A DNA stretch of 64,000 nucleotides, taken from NCBI RefSeq assembly GCF_004770155.1, contig NZ_RQFA01000008.1, positions 1-64,000 of the forward strand. The letters run 5' to 3'. Positions 33,420-49,241 of this stretch are shown one piece after another. The position numbers were made by a program, and so were the translations under genes. The first letter of the stretch is position 1, and every line of letters starts with the position of its first letter. This DNA is from Leptospira gomenensis (GTDB taxonomy: Bacteria; Spirochaetota; Leptospiria; Leptospirales; Leptospiraceae). The notes under the pieces are model-generated. The model did not search any database. It was given only the letters and a program-made list of their open reading frames with translations, and had not been told where the DNA came from.

Positions 33420-34025
33420 ATGTTTTTAGCCAAATCCGATTCTCTGATTTCTGCGATTCCTCCGGAATCGGTTCCGATCGTAATCGTTTTAGTTTCCATC
33501 ATCGGTTTCACCATCATCATCGAAAGAATGATTTATTTCTCAAAATGGAAGCCCATCACTCCCGACGATTGGCGCTCGGTAAAGGAATTGTTCCGGCAAC
33601 AGAATTGGGACACGGCCATCGATTATCTCAAAAATCTGAGCAGTGGTCCTGCCTCCGTAGTTTTGCAAGCGGGAGCGGAATCTTCCCGAAAAAACCTCGG
33701 TTCTGCAGAAGAGGAAATGTTATCCGCGGGGTTCGCGCAGATTCTCAAGATGGAACGTTTCTTATCCGGGTTAGGAACCATCGCTACGATTTCTCCCTTG
33801 CTCGGAGTTTTGGGAACCGTTTTAGGAATCATCCGTTCTTTTGAGGAAGGTTCCGGCACAAGAGGAGCCGAAGTCGGGATCAGCGAAGCGTTGATCACGA
33901 CCGCCATGGGACTTGCGATCGCGATTCCCGCATACGTAGCTTACAATTACTTTCAAAAACGTAAGGAAGATACGATCGCCGAAATGGAAAACCTTTCGGG
34001 CCAGGCCGTTAAATACTTAAAATAA
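33420..34025 (+). CDS. MotA/TolQ/ExbB proton-channel family protein
   Basis: A 201-residue inner membrane protein with three membrane segments (about 17-35, 118-145 and 160-182). The signature [25 protein letters not shown] and [23 protein letters not shown] are typical of TolQ/ExbB. It forms a proton-driven complex with the ExbD/TolR protein encoded three bases downstream. Position before bamA suggests an envelope role; TolQ and ExbB cannot be separated here. A 15-base near-palindrome (AGAGTTT-T-AAACTCT) lies at 33382-33396 in the leader. Confidence 0.88.
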   Translation: MFLAKSDSLISAIPPESVPIVIVLVSIIGFTIIIERMIYFSKWKPITPDDWRSVKELFRQQNWDTAIDYLKNLSSGPASVVLQAGAESSRKNLGSAEEEMLSAGFAQILKMERFLSGLGTIATISPLLGVLGTVLGIIRSFEEGSGTRGAEVGISEALITTAMGLAIAIPAYVAYNYFQKRKEDTIAEMENLSGQAVKYLK

Positions 34026-34027
34026 TC

Positions 34028-34477
<450 letters not shown>

Positions 34478-34536
34478 ATTTCGGTCCTATACGATTTGAA
34501 TTTTGTAAACATTTATCTGGTGGCCAAGTTCTTACA

Positions 34537-37425
34537 TTGAAACGCGCATTTTCCCTTATCTTAAAAGGATCCGTACTCGTCATCCTTTTCGGACTTTTGT
34601 TCTATTCGGGCGATTTGACCCAATTACTTTCTAAACGCACCGATTTTTTGGGGAAGGTGATCAAAGAAGTCAAATTCAAAGGGAACAAAAACACTCCCGA
34701 CGGCGACCTCGAATCTATGATCGATATGCGCCCGGGAAAACAGCTCACCAAAAAACTTTTGGATAAGGACTTAAAGACCCTTTTTAACTCCGGCTTTTTT
34801 TACTTCGTGGACGTACAAGCGGAGGATTTGGGGGACGGGGTTCGGGTCATCATCGATTTGAAAGAAAGACCGAGGGTGCGAGAGGTGGAATTCGTCGGGG
34901 CAGACGAGGTGTTTCCCGCGGATCTCCGCGACAAACTTCCTCTCAAAGACAACGAGGTTATCACTCCGCAAAAAATCACCAAGTCCCGCGATCTGATTCT
35001 CCAGAAATATAGGGACGAAGGTTTTTTTCTCGCCTACGTAAAGGTGGAGTTGGGAAAACCGGATCCCAAAACCAACCTAGTACGCGTTCGTTTTATCATA
35101 GACGAAGGAGAGGAAATTCCCGTTTCCAAAATCAACGTCTACGGAAACGAGTCCGTAGAAACTTCCGAAATCCTTTCCATTATGGAGATGAAGGAAGAAG
35201 GAGTTTTTGAGGGAGGCAATTTTAAGGAATCCTCCTTCGAAAAAGACAAGGATACGATCGTGGCTTATCTCAAAAGCAGAGGGTATCTCGACGCGGAACT
35301 CGCGCGGGAAGGAACCAACTGGGAGATCCACTGGGAAAATCCAGAAAAAAAAGATCGTCGGGTCATCATCGTTAACATCAAAATTTCCGAAGGTCAGGTT
35401 TATTTTTTCAACGGATATACCATCAATCACGATATGACCTTGGACGGAGAAGGCCGTCCTCTCTTTTTGAATAAGGAGAAAAATCCTCCCGAAACTCCCA
35501 AGGAAGAACTCAAACCGCTGTTTCTTACGAAAGACCTCGAACGATCCTTGGATTACAGCGACGGAGACGTGGGTGTTCTCTTCGACGAAAGCCGTTTCAT
35601 GCGGGATCGCGGAACGATGAACGAACTCTACAGTTCAAGAGGTTATCTTTTCGCACAGGTGATTCCGAGAAGGAAGGTAATTTCCCTCGATCGCGAGAAT
35701 TTGGAATATTACGAAAATTGTTATAGTCGTAAAACGGAAGACGAACGCAAAATCTGCGAATCGGAATATTCGCAACTCCACGTCAAACGCCTCAGACAAC
35801 TCTATAACACCAAACCGGAGTTACACGGTAAAAAATTCGTCCACGTGGATTTTAACATTCGCGAAAACAATCTCGCCTATGTGGAAAACGTGATCATCAA
35901 AGGAAATAAAAAGACGCAGGATCGTGTCATCCGACGGGAACTTCTTTTTAAACCGGGTGATCTGTTCAATTCCACTCTTGTCAACAGATCGAGGGAACGG
36001 ATTTTCAACCTCGGGTATTTTAAGGAAGTGAACTTCAACATGCGTCCGGGTTCGGATCAAACCAAGATGAATTTGATCATCGAGGTTTTAGAACAACCCA
36101 CCGGAACCGTCTCGATGGGAGGAGGATACGGTACCATCACTGGATTCTCGATCTTTACGGAAGTCGGGGAAAACAACCTGAACGGAACCGGTCAAAAAAT
36201 TTCCGGCCGTTTGGAGTTCGGTCCTTTCCGACGTTTGTTCCAGATCACTTGGACGGAACCCTGGCTCTACAATAAACCCTGGTCCTTGTCGCTTTCCTTG
36301 TTTTATTCCTCGAGGATTTACAACGTTGGTGCGGTTTCGATTACGGAAAACAACAACCAACAATCGATCAAGGAACAGGCGATTTATTCCAGAGACGGGG
36401 TGGGGTTCACCGTCGGGATCGGACATAGGATTTTTATCAACTGGACGCACTTTCACAGATATTCTCCGAGTATCTACGCTTCCACGAATCCGTCGTCTCT
36501 GGTATCCGATCAGGTTTTGGCCGAGGTGAGAAGGGGATGGCAATTCCGTTCTCAGATTTCGAACGGGATCGCCTACGATATCCGGGACAATGTTTTCAAT
36601 CCGACACAAGGATACGATCTTCTCTTTCAGATGGACAACGTAGGACAGGCGTTAGGCGGACAATCCCACTTCGATCAGTTCCGGGTTCTTGCGGAATACT
36701 ACCATACTTGGTTCGATTATAGTTTCTTCGGTCTTTTTAGAAACAACGCTCTCCGTCGTTGGAGAGTGGTTCAGGAATTCAGAAGTTCTTCCCTATTCAC
36801 GTTCCAAAGGGTTCCGTATTACGGAAAACAGGATCCGATCCAAAATCCCTACATCCAGTTGCAAGATCTTCAGTTTTTGGGCGGATACGAATCTCTGCGA
36901 GGTTGGTTCTACAACGACGCTAAGTATCCGACCGAATGGAGGGACGGCGCCGCGAGTCGTATGATGTTCGGTTCGGAGTTGCGTTTTCCGATCGAACCTA
37001 CTCTACTTTGGTTGGTCGTGTTTTTCGACGCGGGGGCCCTCTACGAGGAAGTCAACCGAGCCACCGGAGTGCGCCGCGATCTGTTTACCACCTACGACCA
37101 GAGGATTTTGGAATCCCAGCAGAAAGATCCGGTCGCTTACGCGCTCACCAACAATTACAATTTAACCGCGCTTCGCAAAGCCGATTACACTTTCGAAGAG
37201 TTGAACAATCCTGGAAATCTCGTTCTCTCCGGAAACAACGTCGCTTTGGATAAATTCCGGTATTCTTGGGGATTGGGACTTCGGATTCAGATTCCAGTAC
37301 TTCCTCTTCGGATTTACTTCGCGCAGAAGTTGAAATATACGGGAGTGGCCGAACATCCTTTTACGAAATTCGAATCCGACAACGCATTTCAGTTTGTGTT
37401 CGGAATCGGAGATTTTAGATTTTAA
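34537..37425 (+). CDS. bamA: Outer membrane protein assembly factor BamA (Omp85)
   Basis: A 962-residue Omp85 protein that inserts beta-barrel proteins into the outer membrane. A TTG at 34537 gives a signal-like N-terminus (KGSVLVILFGLLFYSGDL). POTRA domains follow from about residue 38 (VIKEVKFKGNKNTPDGDL) and the last one is near 450-535 (YVENVIIKGNKKTQDRV). The barrel begins near VSMGGGYGTITG and ends in Phe. The conserved loop-6 motif appears as GGYESLRGW. It is longer than E. coli BamA (810), with an insert near residues 300-440 that carries a Cys pair (YYENCYSRK, KICESEYS). The UvrD-type gene starts two bases later. Confidence 0.92.
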   Translation: MKRAFSLILKGSVLVILFGLLFYSGDLTQLLSKRTDFLGKVIKEVKFKGNKNTPDGDLESMIDMRPGKQLTKKLLDKDLKTLFNSGFFYFVDVQAEDLGDGVRVIIDLKERPRVREVEFVGADEVFPADLRDKLPLKDNEVITPQKITKSRDLILQKYRDEGFFLAYVKVELGKPDPKTNLVRVRFIIDEGEEIPVSKINVYGNESVETSEILSIMEMKEEGVFEGGNFKESSFEKDKDTIVAYLKSRGYLDAELAREGTNWEIHWENPEKKDRRVIIVNIKISEGQVYFFNGYTINHDMTLDGEGRPLFLNKEKNPPETPKEELKPLFLTKDLERSLDYSDGDVGVLFDESRFMRDRGTMNELYSSRGYLFAQVIPRRKVISLDRENLEYYENCYSRKTEDERKICESEYSQLHVKRLRQLYNTKPELHGKKFVHVDFNIRENNLAYVENVIIKGNKKTQDRVIRRELLFKPGDLFNSTLVNRSRERIFNLGYFKEVNFNMRPGSDQTKMNLIIEVLEQPTGTVSMGGGYGTITGFSIFTEVGENNLNGTGQKISGRLEFGPFRRLFQITWTEPWLYNKPWSLSLSLFYSSRIYNVGAVSITENNNQQSIKEQAIYSRDGVGFTVGIGHRIFINWTHFHRYSPSIYASTNPSSLVSDQVLAEVRRGWQFRSQISNGIAYDIRDNVFNPTQGYDLLFQMDNVGQALGGQSHFDQFRVLAEYYHTWFDYSFFGLFRNNALRRWRVVQEFRSSSLFTFQRVPYYGKQDPIQNPYIQLQDLQFLGGYESLRGWFYNDAKYPTEWRDGAASRMMFGSELRFPIEPTLLWLVVFFDAGALYEEVNRATGVRRDLFTTYDQRILESQQKDPVAYALTNNYNLTALRKADYTFEELNNPGNLVLSGNNVALDKFRYSWGLGLRIQIPVLPLRIYFAQKLKYTGVAEHPFTKFESDNAFQFVFGIGDFRF

Positions 37426-37427
37426 CC

Positions 37428-39620
<2,193 letters not shown>

Positions 39621-39679
39621 GGAAGGGGAAAGTTTGCCGGTATAAAAACCGATATTAATAGCAGAAACAGGAAACCCAG

Positions 39680-40123
39680 ATGAAGAAATTATTCGCGATT
39701 TTTCTTTTGATCTTCGCCGCCTTTGTAGGTCTTCAAGCCGGCAAATCCCAAGGTGTGGTGGAAGAGTTCAATAAGGTGGAAGAGTTCAATAAGAACGTAA
39801 AACTTTCCGATGCAAGCAAGAAGGCGACCTTGGAGAAAAACCTTCTCTCCGCGGTTAAATATACGCTCCACCATCGTTACCTCGAGTATAAGGAAATCAC
39901 CAAGGACCTCAACGCGGAAACCCTTCTCTACGAACCGCAAAAAGGAACGTATACGGTTTATGTGAAGTTCAAGAAATATCTTTTCTTTTATAGTTTTAAG
40001 ATGGATCCCGAAATTTATCTGCAAAGTCCGGAAAACGAGGTATTTTACATTCGTCCGGAAAACTTGGACGATCCTCACAAGGAAACCACCGCCGTTCCGG
40101 AAAACAAACCGCCCGGAAAGTGA
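39680..40123 (+). CDS. Small exported protein, function unknown
   Basis: A 147-residue protein with a signal peptide (KKLFAIFLLIFAAFVGLQAGK) and probable cleavage near Ala20. Residues 26-37 are two exact copies of VEEFNK, caused by a perfect 18-base tandem repeat at 39757-39792. The central part (LLSAVKYTLHHRYLEYKEITKDL) is helical and the C-terminus is Pro/Glu-rich. I do not recognise the family. It sits between uvrD and the CysQ-like gene, with its own leader of 59 bases. Confidence 0.65.
   Translation: MKKLFAIFLLIFAAFVGLQAGKSQGVVEEFNKVEEFNKNVKLSDASKKATLEKNLLSAVKYTLHHRYLEYKEITKDLNAETLLYEPQKGTYTVYVKFKKYLFFYSFKMDPEIYLQSPENEVFYIRPENLDDPHKETTAVPENKPPGK
39757..39792 (+). repeat. Perfect 18-bp tandem repeat inside a small exported protein gene
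   Basis: GGTGGAAGAGTTCAATAA occurs twice without change and encodes a duplicated six-residue unit just after the signal peptide. Perfect identity suggests recent duplication by slippage. Confidence 0.9.
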
Positions 40124-40150
40124 TTTTCCCCGCACGGATCGTTTCCTTTT

Positions 40151-40996
<846 letters not shown>

Positions 40997-41040
40997 ACCG
41001 AGATTAGCTCTAAAACATAAAATCATAAAATTAGAATATT

Positions 41041-42240
41041 ATGAAAAAGACGATAACATTGAAGAATCAGCCCAAATCGGACCCTTCGAAGCGGGTCCGT
41101 AAAATCCGGATCGGAATGGACGCAAGACCATTTTCCACTCCGGTTTCGGGCGTCGGAAAAATGATCCACAGCGCACTTTTGGATTTGGGTAAGGATCCGA
41201 GTTTCGAATTTTATCTCTTTTCGCACAGGGATCTGCATCCCAGCTATTCCGATCTGCTTTCGCTTCCCGGAATCCGATTTATCAAGGGGGAAGGTATTCT
41301 TTCGAAAAAGGGAGGATTGTATTTCGCCCTTGCTCTTCCGTTACAACTTCGTAAACTATCTCCGGATATTTTTTGGGGAACACAACAGGTAGTTCCTCCG
41401 TTTTTGTCGAAGAACACGGCTACGTTGCTCACCTACAACGATTTGGTCGCGTATCGTTTCCCGGATACGATGCGTACCTTGGCGAGGCTGCAGCAGAAAT
41501 TCTATCTTTCACGTTCCATTCTCCGCGCGGACCGCCTGCTTCCCATTTCCGAATCCACAAAAAACGAGGTGGCCGATTTTTTTCATATCCCCAAGGAGAA
41601 GATGACCGTCGTTTATCCCGGAATAGAACTTTCCGAATTCGGGGATTTGTTGAAAAAAAAACCGGGGGATCGGGTGAAAACCCTGCCGAAAAAATATTTT
41701 CTTTCCGTTTCCACGGTGGAACCTAGGAAGAACTATCGCTTTTTGTATCACGTATTTTTGGAATATTCCAAAACCGTAAAGTCAAATGAAAGGTATTCGT
41801 GGGTGATCGGGGGAAAGGCCGGTTGGGAAGATCCCGAATTCATCGAAACGCTGAGAAGTAAGGAAAGTCGGGATCTCGGGATCATCTGGATCGAAAGCCC
41901 TTCGGAAGTGGAATTGGCCCATATGTATAAGAATTGCTCCCTTTTCTTGTTTGCCTCCCTATACGAAGGTTTCGGAATTCCCCTTTTAGAGGCGCTTAGT
42001 CTTCGAAAGCCGGCGATCGTTACCGACCTTTCCGTATTCCGCGAAATCGGAGGAGATAAGATCCGGTATCTTCCGCTCGAGCGGAAACTCTGGGTGGAGG
42101 ATTTATTACGTTTTTCTCATAAACCGTATCCCGGAAAAAAAGTCGATATCAGGAAATTCTACCGATCGGCGGCGGCCAAAATCATAGCGGAAGAAATCAG
42201 AAGAGTGTTTACTGAGAAAAAAATTTCCGCCAGCCTTTGA
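41041..42240 (+). CDS. Glycosyltransferase family 4 protein
   Basis: A 399-residue GT-B glycosyltransferase. N-terminal part: IRIGMDARPFSTPVSGVGK, typical of GT4 enzymes that use a nucleotide-mannose or similar donor. C-terminal part: FLSVSTVEPRKNYRFL, then SPSEVELAHMYKNCSLF and the EX7E motif in EGFGIPLLEALSLRKP with DLSVFREIGGD after it. Probably acts in surface polysaccharide or lipopolysaccharide synthesis. Its end overlaps the end of the convergent gene 42209-42733 by 32 bases. Confidence 0.88.
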   Translation: MKKTITLKNQPKSDPSKRVRKIRIGMDARPFSTPVSGVGKMIHSALLDLGKDPSFEFYLFSHRDLHPSYSDLLSLPGIRFIKGEGILSKKGGLYFALALPLQLRKLSPDIFWGTQQVVPPFLSKNTATLLTYNDLVAYRFPDTMRTLARLQQKFYLSRSILRADRLLPISESTKNEVADFFHIPKEKMTVVYPGIELSEFGDLLKKKPGDRVKTLPKKYFLSVSTVEPRKNYRFLYHVFLEYSKTVKSNERYSWVIGGKAGWEDPEFIETLRSKESRDLGIIWIESPSEVELAHMYKNCSLFLFASLYEGFGIPLLEALSLRKPAIVTDLSVFREIGGDKIRYLPLERKLWVEDLLRFSHKPYPGKKVDIRKFYRSAAAKIIAEEIRRVFTEKKISASL

Positions 42241-42733
42241 TCCTGTGTAAGGCGCCGGAAAATTCCACGCCGATTTTCGAATCGATCTGTAAATGAATAC
42301 GCGTTCGATCTAGGGGTTGTAGTCGAAGGGAAAATCCTTCCGCAAAACTGCGATAATAAAAATAATCCGGTAAAAACTCGAATTCAAACGGGGGATTCTT
42401 AGTCTTAGAGGACTTCTCCGGTTCGAAATTCGGTCGAAACCGAACGAGAAATTTCTTTCCTTCGTCTTTACCGCGTAACGTTACGAGGATGGTTTCTTCC
42501 CGTGGTTCTAATTTTGCGTCGCGGTCGGTTTCGGTAAAATACGGTTCCGTCTGGGAAGGGGTCGAAAACATTCCCGAACCGGAGAACACGTCCTTTTTCC
42601 AATACGATAAAAATTCTTCCGGACCTGCGAAGTAGTTGTAAATGGGGGAATTCACGAGTGGATTCCATTCTCGGAAGGATCGGTTTGCGGGAAAGATTTT
42701 TTCCTTTTCGATTCCCGAGGATTCTTTTAGCAT
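42209..42733 (-). CDS. Hypothetical protein divergent from the TlpA gene
   Basis: A 174-residue soluble protein I do not recognise. It contains a beta-rich middle (EETILVTLRGKDEGKKFLVRFRPNF) and a C-terminal part ending RIKGWRKFF. It has no signal or membrane segment. Its start codon lies eight bases from the divergent TlpA-type start, and its 3' end overlaps the glycosyltransferase by 32 bases. The codon pattern supports a real gene. Confidence 0.55.
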   Translation of the reverse strand: MLKESSGIEKEKIFPANRSFREWNPLVNSPIYNYFAGPEEFLSYWKKDVFSGSGMFSTPSQTEPYFTETDRDAKLEPREETILVTLRGKDEGKKFLVRFRPNFEPEKSSKTKNPPFEFEFLPDYFYYRSFAEGFSLRLQPLDRTRIHLQIDSKIGVEFSGALHRIKGWRKFFSQ

Positions 42734-42741
42734 GATGTTCG

Positions 42742-43239
42742 ATGTCGTTCCGTAAAAAAATTTTCCTGCTTTGTCTTGCGGTTTTGTTTTCCTGCAATCC
42801 TTCCTCCGAAGAATCCGAACTTTATAAACTCGCCTTACACGATTTCGAAGGGCGTCCGGTTTCGATGCGAAATTATAAAGGTAAGGTTTTGCTTTTGGAC
42901 GTTTGGGCTTCGTGGTGTGAACCTTGTAAGGAAGCGGTTCCCGTTTTGGAAAAACTTTCCAAGGACTTGGAAGGTAAGAATGCGGTTCTGCTCGGGATCA
43001 ACACGGAGCCGGAATCTACGCGAGAAGAACGCAACAAAGCCGCGCGAGACTTCGGGATGACTTATCCGAGTTTGGTGGATCAGGATTTCGCTTTGGTCAA
43101 TTTATTTCACGTGGAAGGACAACCGGCCTTGCTTGTATTCAGTAAATCCGGAACTCTTTTGAAGACACAATACGGAATTCAGACCAGAGATTACCCCAAA
43201 CTCCGCGCTTCCTTCGAGAATTGGTTCGCTGCACCATAG
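42742..43239 (+). CDS. TlpA/ResA-like thioredoxin-fold lipoprotein
   Basis: A 165-residue lipoprotein. The signal peptide KKIFLLCLAVLFSC has a lipobox ending at Cys18. The thioredoxin-type active site is WASWCEPCKEAVP (Cys59 and Cys62), and the cis-Pro is in VEGQPALLVFS. It is predicted to be a periplasmic thiol-disulfide reductase or redox helper, for example for cytochrome c maturation. The start codon is only eight bases from the divergent gene. A terminator-like hairpin follows the stop. Confidence 0.87.
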   Translation: MSFRKKIFLLCLAVLFSCNPSSEESELYKLALHDFEGRPVSMRNYKGKVLLLDVWASWCEPCKEAVPVLEKLSKDLEGKNAVLLGINTEPESTREERNKAARDFGMTYPSLVDQDFALVNLFHVEGQPALLVFSKSGTLLKTQYGIQTRDYPKLRASFENWFAAP

Positions 43240-43275
43240 TATTGTATAACGAATAGAATAAATAAATCGAAGAAG

Positions 43276-43320
43276 GGAAGAGCTCAGAAAAAAAGGGTTT
43301 CTTTCTGAGCTTCCGTATTT
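43276..43320 (+). terminator. Terminator-like hairpin after the TlpA-type gene
   Basis: GGAAG-A-GCTCAGAAA (43276-43290) pairs with TTTCTGAGCTTCC (43302-43314), a 14-pair stem with one bulge and an 11-base loop. A T-rich stretch (TATTTAATTTT) follows a few bases later. This fits an intrinsic terminator. Confidence 0.65.
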
Positions 43321-43395
43321 AATTTTGATTACTTGCCGACAACGTCTTGTCGGAATTCCTAAGTTGTGTAACAGAACAAAAGATATCAGGAGTAA

Positions 43396-45450
<2,055 letters not shown>

Positions 45451-45543
45451 AAAAACGAATTCGAAGAAAGGATGCGGATTCGGATCGGACTAAGACATCG
45501 GTTCGAACCAAAACGAGTTTCCTTCTTCGAAAGCGTATCTGCT

Positions 45544-45575
45544 AAAAGCCGGCGTTTTCGTCGGCTTTTTTATTT
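45544..45575 (+). terminator. Intrinsic terminator after the acyl-CoA ligase gene
   Basis: AAAAGCCGGCG pairs with CGTCGGCTTTT around a TTTT loop (11 pairs, one G-T) and runs into a T-tract. A strong rho-independent terminator for the ligase transcript. Confidence 0.85.
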
Positions 45576-45613
45576 CTGCGGGGAATTCGGGATCGTACCG
45601 ATACAATCCCTAT

Positions 45614-46306
45614 ATGGCAGGCACGCAGAAAAAAATCCGGAAATCCTCCCTTTTTGAACCTTCCGGTCACGGCGATTTGTATGCGTTGGACAACTTATAT
45701 CTTTCTCCTCTGCGAGAAAACGAGGTTTGGAATTTTTCGAAAGTTGCGGAATTTTCCCCGTTCAATCTCGGGTTTTTGTCGATGCGTTCCATTCTCGCCT
45801 ACAAAACCTCCCCGGAACCGATCGTGGCCGGCGGATTTACTCCCGGTTTCGTCAAAGGTCTTTCCAAGGTCGGAAATTGGGAACGTTTGGATCGGTTGAA
45901 GATCGAAGGATTTATTCCGAGAGTTTTGGGATCGGAATTTCCGCTCCGTGTCGATTCCGGAATTCACCCGTTGTTAGAATCGGTGTTGGCATCCTATGAA
46001 CGCGAACTTTTCGAGGAATGGAATCCTCCCTCGGTTACGATCGAAGGAATTTGGGATAAAAAAAATCTATTGATCGCCGGTGTGGCCCTTCCCGAAAACG
46101 AAAAACATACACCTTCACTTTTGAAGGAGCTGATCCGGAGTCTTTCCGGGGTTTCCGGTAAGTTTTATCTTCGTACGGAAAAACATTCTTATCTTTGTCT
46201 CAAAAAGGATCCCGATCTGATCGGTCCCGTTTTTTTTCAGGAAAAGGAAACGATCTGGGATCCGTTCGTCTTTTTGATTCTGGAAAAAGACTTTGAACCA
46301 ACCTAA
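45614..46306 (+). CDS. Hypothetical protein
   Basis: A 230-residue soluble protein without signal or membrane segment. The N-terminal part (LYALDNLYLSPLRENEVW) and the C-terminal beta-helical segment (KFYLRTEKHSYLCLKKDPDL) do not match a family I know. It begins 40 bases after the ligase terminator and overlaps the end of convergent ptsP by four bases. Codon use supports a real gene. Confidence 0.55.
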   Translation: MAGTQKKIRKSSLFEPSGHGDLYALDNLYLSPLRENEVWNFSKVAEFSPFNLGFLSMRSILAYKTSPEPIVAGGFTPGFVKGLSKVGNWERLDRLKIEGFIPRVLGSEFPLRVDSGIHPLLESVLASYERELFEEWNPPSVTIEGIWDKKNLLIAGVALPENEKHTPSLLKELIRSLSGVSGKFYLRTEKHSYLCLKKDPDLIGPVFFQEKETIWDPFVFLILEKDFEPT

Positions 46307-48045
46307 CTCAGGTGTTTGCTGAATAAAAAGGATTCGATATTCTCGTAGTTTTCCTCTTCGGAAAGTTCGATGATTTTTTTTACCAAGGTTCCCGCTTGGT
46401 GTAACGAAATGGATCGTATGATCTTTCGGATCGGATTTAAAAAGGGAATCGAAACCGACAACTCGCGGATTCCGATTCCGATGAGAAAGATCGTAAAGTT
46501 CGTATCCGACGCCAATTCTCCGCAGATGCTCAGGGGTTTGTCGTAGTCCCTCGAAATTTCCACGATACGGATCAGGGTTCTAAGGAATGATATATGATAG
46601 GGATTGTAAAGGGAGGAAACGTGAATGTTGTTTCGGTCCACCGCCATCACATATTGAAGCAGGTCGTTTGTTCCCACCGAAAAAAAATCGGCTTCCCTCG
46701 CGATTAGGTCCAAAGCCGAGACGGCGGCGGGCGTTTCGATCATCACACCCACCTTTATCTTTTTATTATATTTTTCTTTTTGAATATTCAGTTTTCGTTT
46801 ACATTCTTCCAGAAGTTCCCGCGTTTTTACGATTTCCGCCGGACCGGTGATCATGGGAAGTAGGATATTGACGTTTCCGTACGCGGACGCTCGTAAAATC
46901 GCCGTTAGTTGTTCCGAGAACCATTCCGGATTGGAAAGGCAATAACGGATTCCCCGGTTTCCCAAAAAAGGATTTTCCTCCGGTTCTCCGGTGGAAAATT
47001 TATCGGCTCCGATATCGAAGGTTCGAATCACGACGGGTTTGTCTTCCATTCCTTCCGCGATCGCTTTGTAAGCCCGGAATTGTTCTTCTCCGGAAACGTT
47101 ACGATCCTGGTATTTGAGAAAGAGAGATTCGCTTCGGAAAAGTCCGACCCCTTCCGCCCCGTATCGAAGCGCTTGTTCGCAGTCCAATTCCGATTCCAGG
47201 TTGCATTTGATTTTGACTCGGATTCCGTCTTTGCTGATCGCCCTCGCTTTTTTACTGCCGCTTTCTTCCACGGGGTACGAAGAGGAAAAACCGTAGTATT
47301 TTACTTCTTCCAAGGTAGGGAATCGTACCGCGTTTCCGGTTTCCGCGTCCAAAAGGATGAATTCGTTGTCTCGAACGTGTGTGGAAAAATCCTTCAGACC
47401 TACGATTGTAGGAATTCCGTAGTTTCTGGCAAGGATCGCCATATGTCCGGTTTTTCCACCTAAATCGGTGGCGATTCCTCGGATTCTGGTTTTGTCCATA
47501 AGAATCATCTGGGAAGGTGTGAGTTCCCGCGCGACCAGGATCAGATCCTCCTTCAACCCGGAAAGAACCGAATCTTCCTCCTTTTTCCCCGCGATGAATT
47601 CGACCAAACGATTGGAGACGTCTTGGAAATGGTCCACTCGTTCCCGAAAAAACTCGCTTTCCATCGCCTTGAATTTTTCCGAAATTTCGTGCGTGACGTT
47701 TTGGACGGCGAGGATCGCGTTTTCACCGGAATCGCGGATTCTCCTTTGGACGGAAGCGGCTAAGGAAGGATCGGAGCAGATCATCGCCTGCGTTTCCAAT
47801 ATTTCCTGAACTTCCTTGTGGTCCGAACCCGAGGCCTCTACGGAAGTGATGAGGATTCGAAGGCTTTCGAGGCTTTCTTCGAGCGCTTTTTGGAATTTCT
47901 CCAACTCCGCTTCTTTTTCGGATTCATGGACATAGGTTCCGGTTAGGATCGTATTTCTTTTTTTTCCGGTTTTTAAAACCTTACCGTATAGTTTTCCCGG
48001 AAAAGCGGTGATACCGGGAAAAACTGTACGTTTGGAAGGGATCAT
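46303..48045 (-). CDS. ptsP: Phosphoenolpyruvate-protein phosphotransferase (PTS enzyme I)
   Basis: Enzyme I transfers phosphate from PEP to HPr. The phospho-acceptor His201 is in GGKTGHMAILARNYGIP. The PEP-binding region has GAEGVGLFRSE and the C-terminal VGVMIETPAAV and FFSVGTNDLLQY. The ATG at 48045 gives 580 residues and the usual N-terminus (FPGITAFPGKLYGKV); a TTG at 48105 would add 20. No GAF domain is present. No other PTS gene is seen in the window. Because leptospires live mainly on fatty acids, a regulatory role is possible, but this is inference. Confidence 0.9.
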   Translation of the reverse strand: MIPSKRTVFPGITAFPGKLYGKVLKTGKKRNTILTGTYVHESEKEAELEKFQKALEESLESLRILITSVEASGSDHKEVQEILETQAMICSDPSLAASVQRRIRDSGENAILAVQNVTHEISEKFKAMESEFFRERVDHFQDVSNRLVEFIAGKKEEDSVLSGLKEDLILVARELTPSQMILMDKTRIRGIATDLGGKTGHMAILARNYGIPTIVGLKDFSTHVRDNEFILLDAETGNAVRFPTLEEVKYYGFSSSYPVEESGSKKARAISKDGIRVKIKCNLESELDCEQALRYGAEGVGLFRSESLFLKYQDRNVSGEEQFRAYKAIAEGMEDKPVVIRTFDIGADKFSTGEPEENPFLGNRGIRYCLSNPEWFSEQLTAILRASAYGNVNILLPMITGPAEIVKTRELLEECKRKLNIQKEKYNKKIKVGVMIETPAAVSALDLIAREADFFSVGTNDLLQYVMAVDRNNIHVSSLYNPYHISFLRTLIRIVEISRDYDKPLSICGELASDTNFTIFLIGIGIRELSVSIPFLNPIRKIIRSISLHQAGTLVKKIIELSEEENYENIESFLFSKHLS

Positions 48046-48335
48046 TAGAGAGTTTGTTTCCAAAGAAACTCGACTACAGATTTCCTCAAAAGAAGAATCT
48101 GACAATTCTTTTCTGAAAGATCCGGTTTACCGGAAAGTCGAGTTTTTGACCTTGGTGAGGTTTTTAGTAAAGGAGGATTCGAATTTCTCCCTTAGGAGAA
48201 AGCCGAGAAACGACGGACACACAAAACTTCGAGAGGTTCGGATCCTGTCGTTTCGGTCGTTTTTCCCACCATGTGTCGCTTACCCAGGGGAATCCAGAAA
48301 TGGAGAAAAAACTTTGGTACGGAATTGGGGCGATC
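48046..48335. other. Intergenic region between lpxC and ptsP
   Basis: About 290 bases with no supported gene. A short hairpin (TTTCTCC, loop CTTA, GGAGAAA at 48184-48201... stem arms 48184-48190 and 48195-48201) lies in the middle. It has no T-tract on the lpxC-ptsP strand, so it is not a classical terminator. Confidence 0.4.
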
Positions 48336-49241
<906 letters not shown>

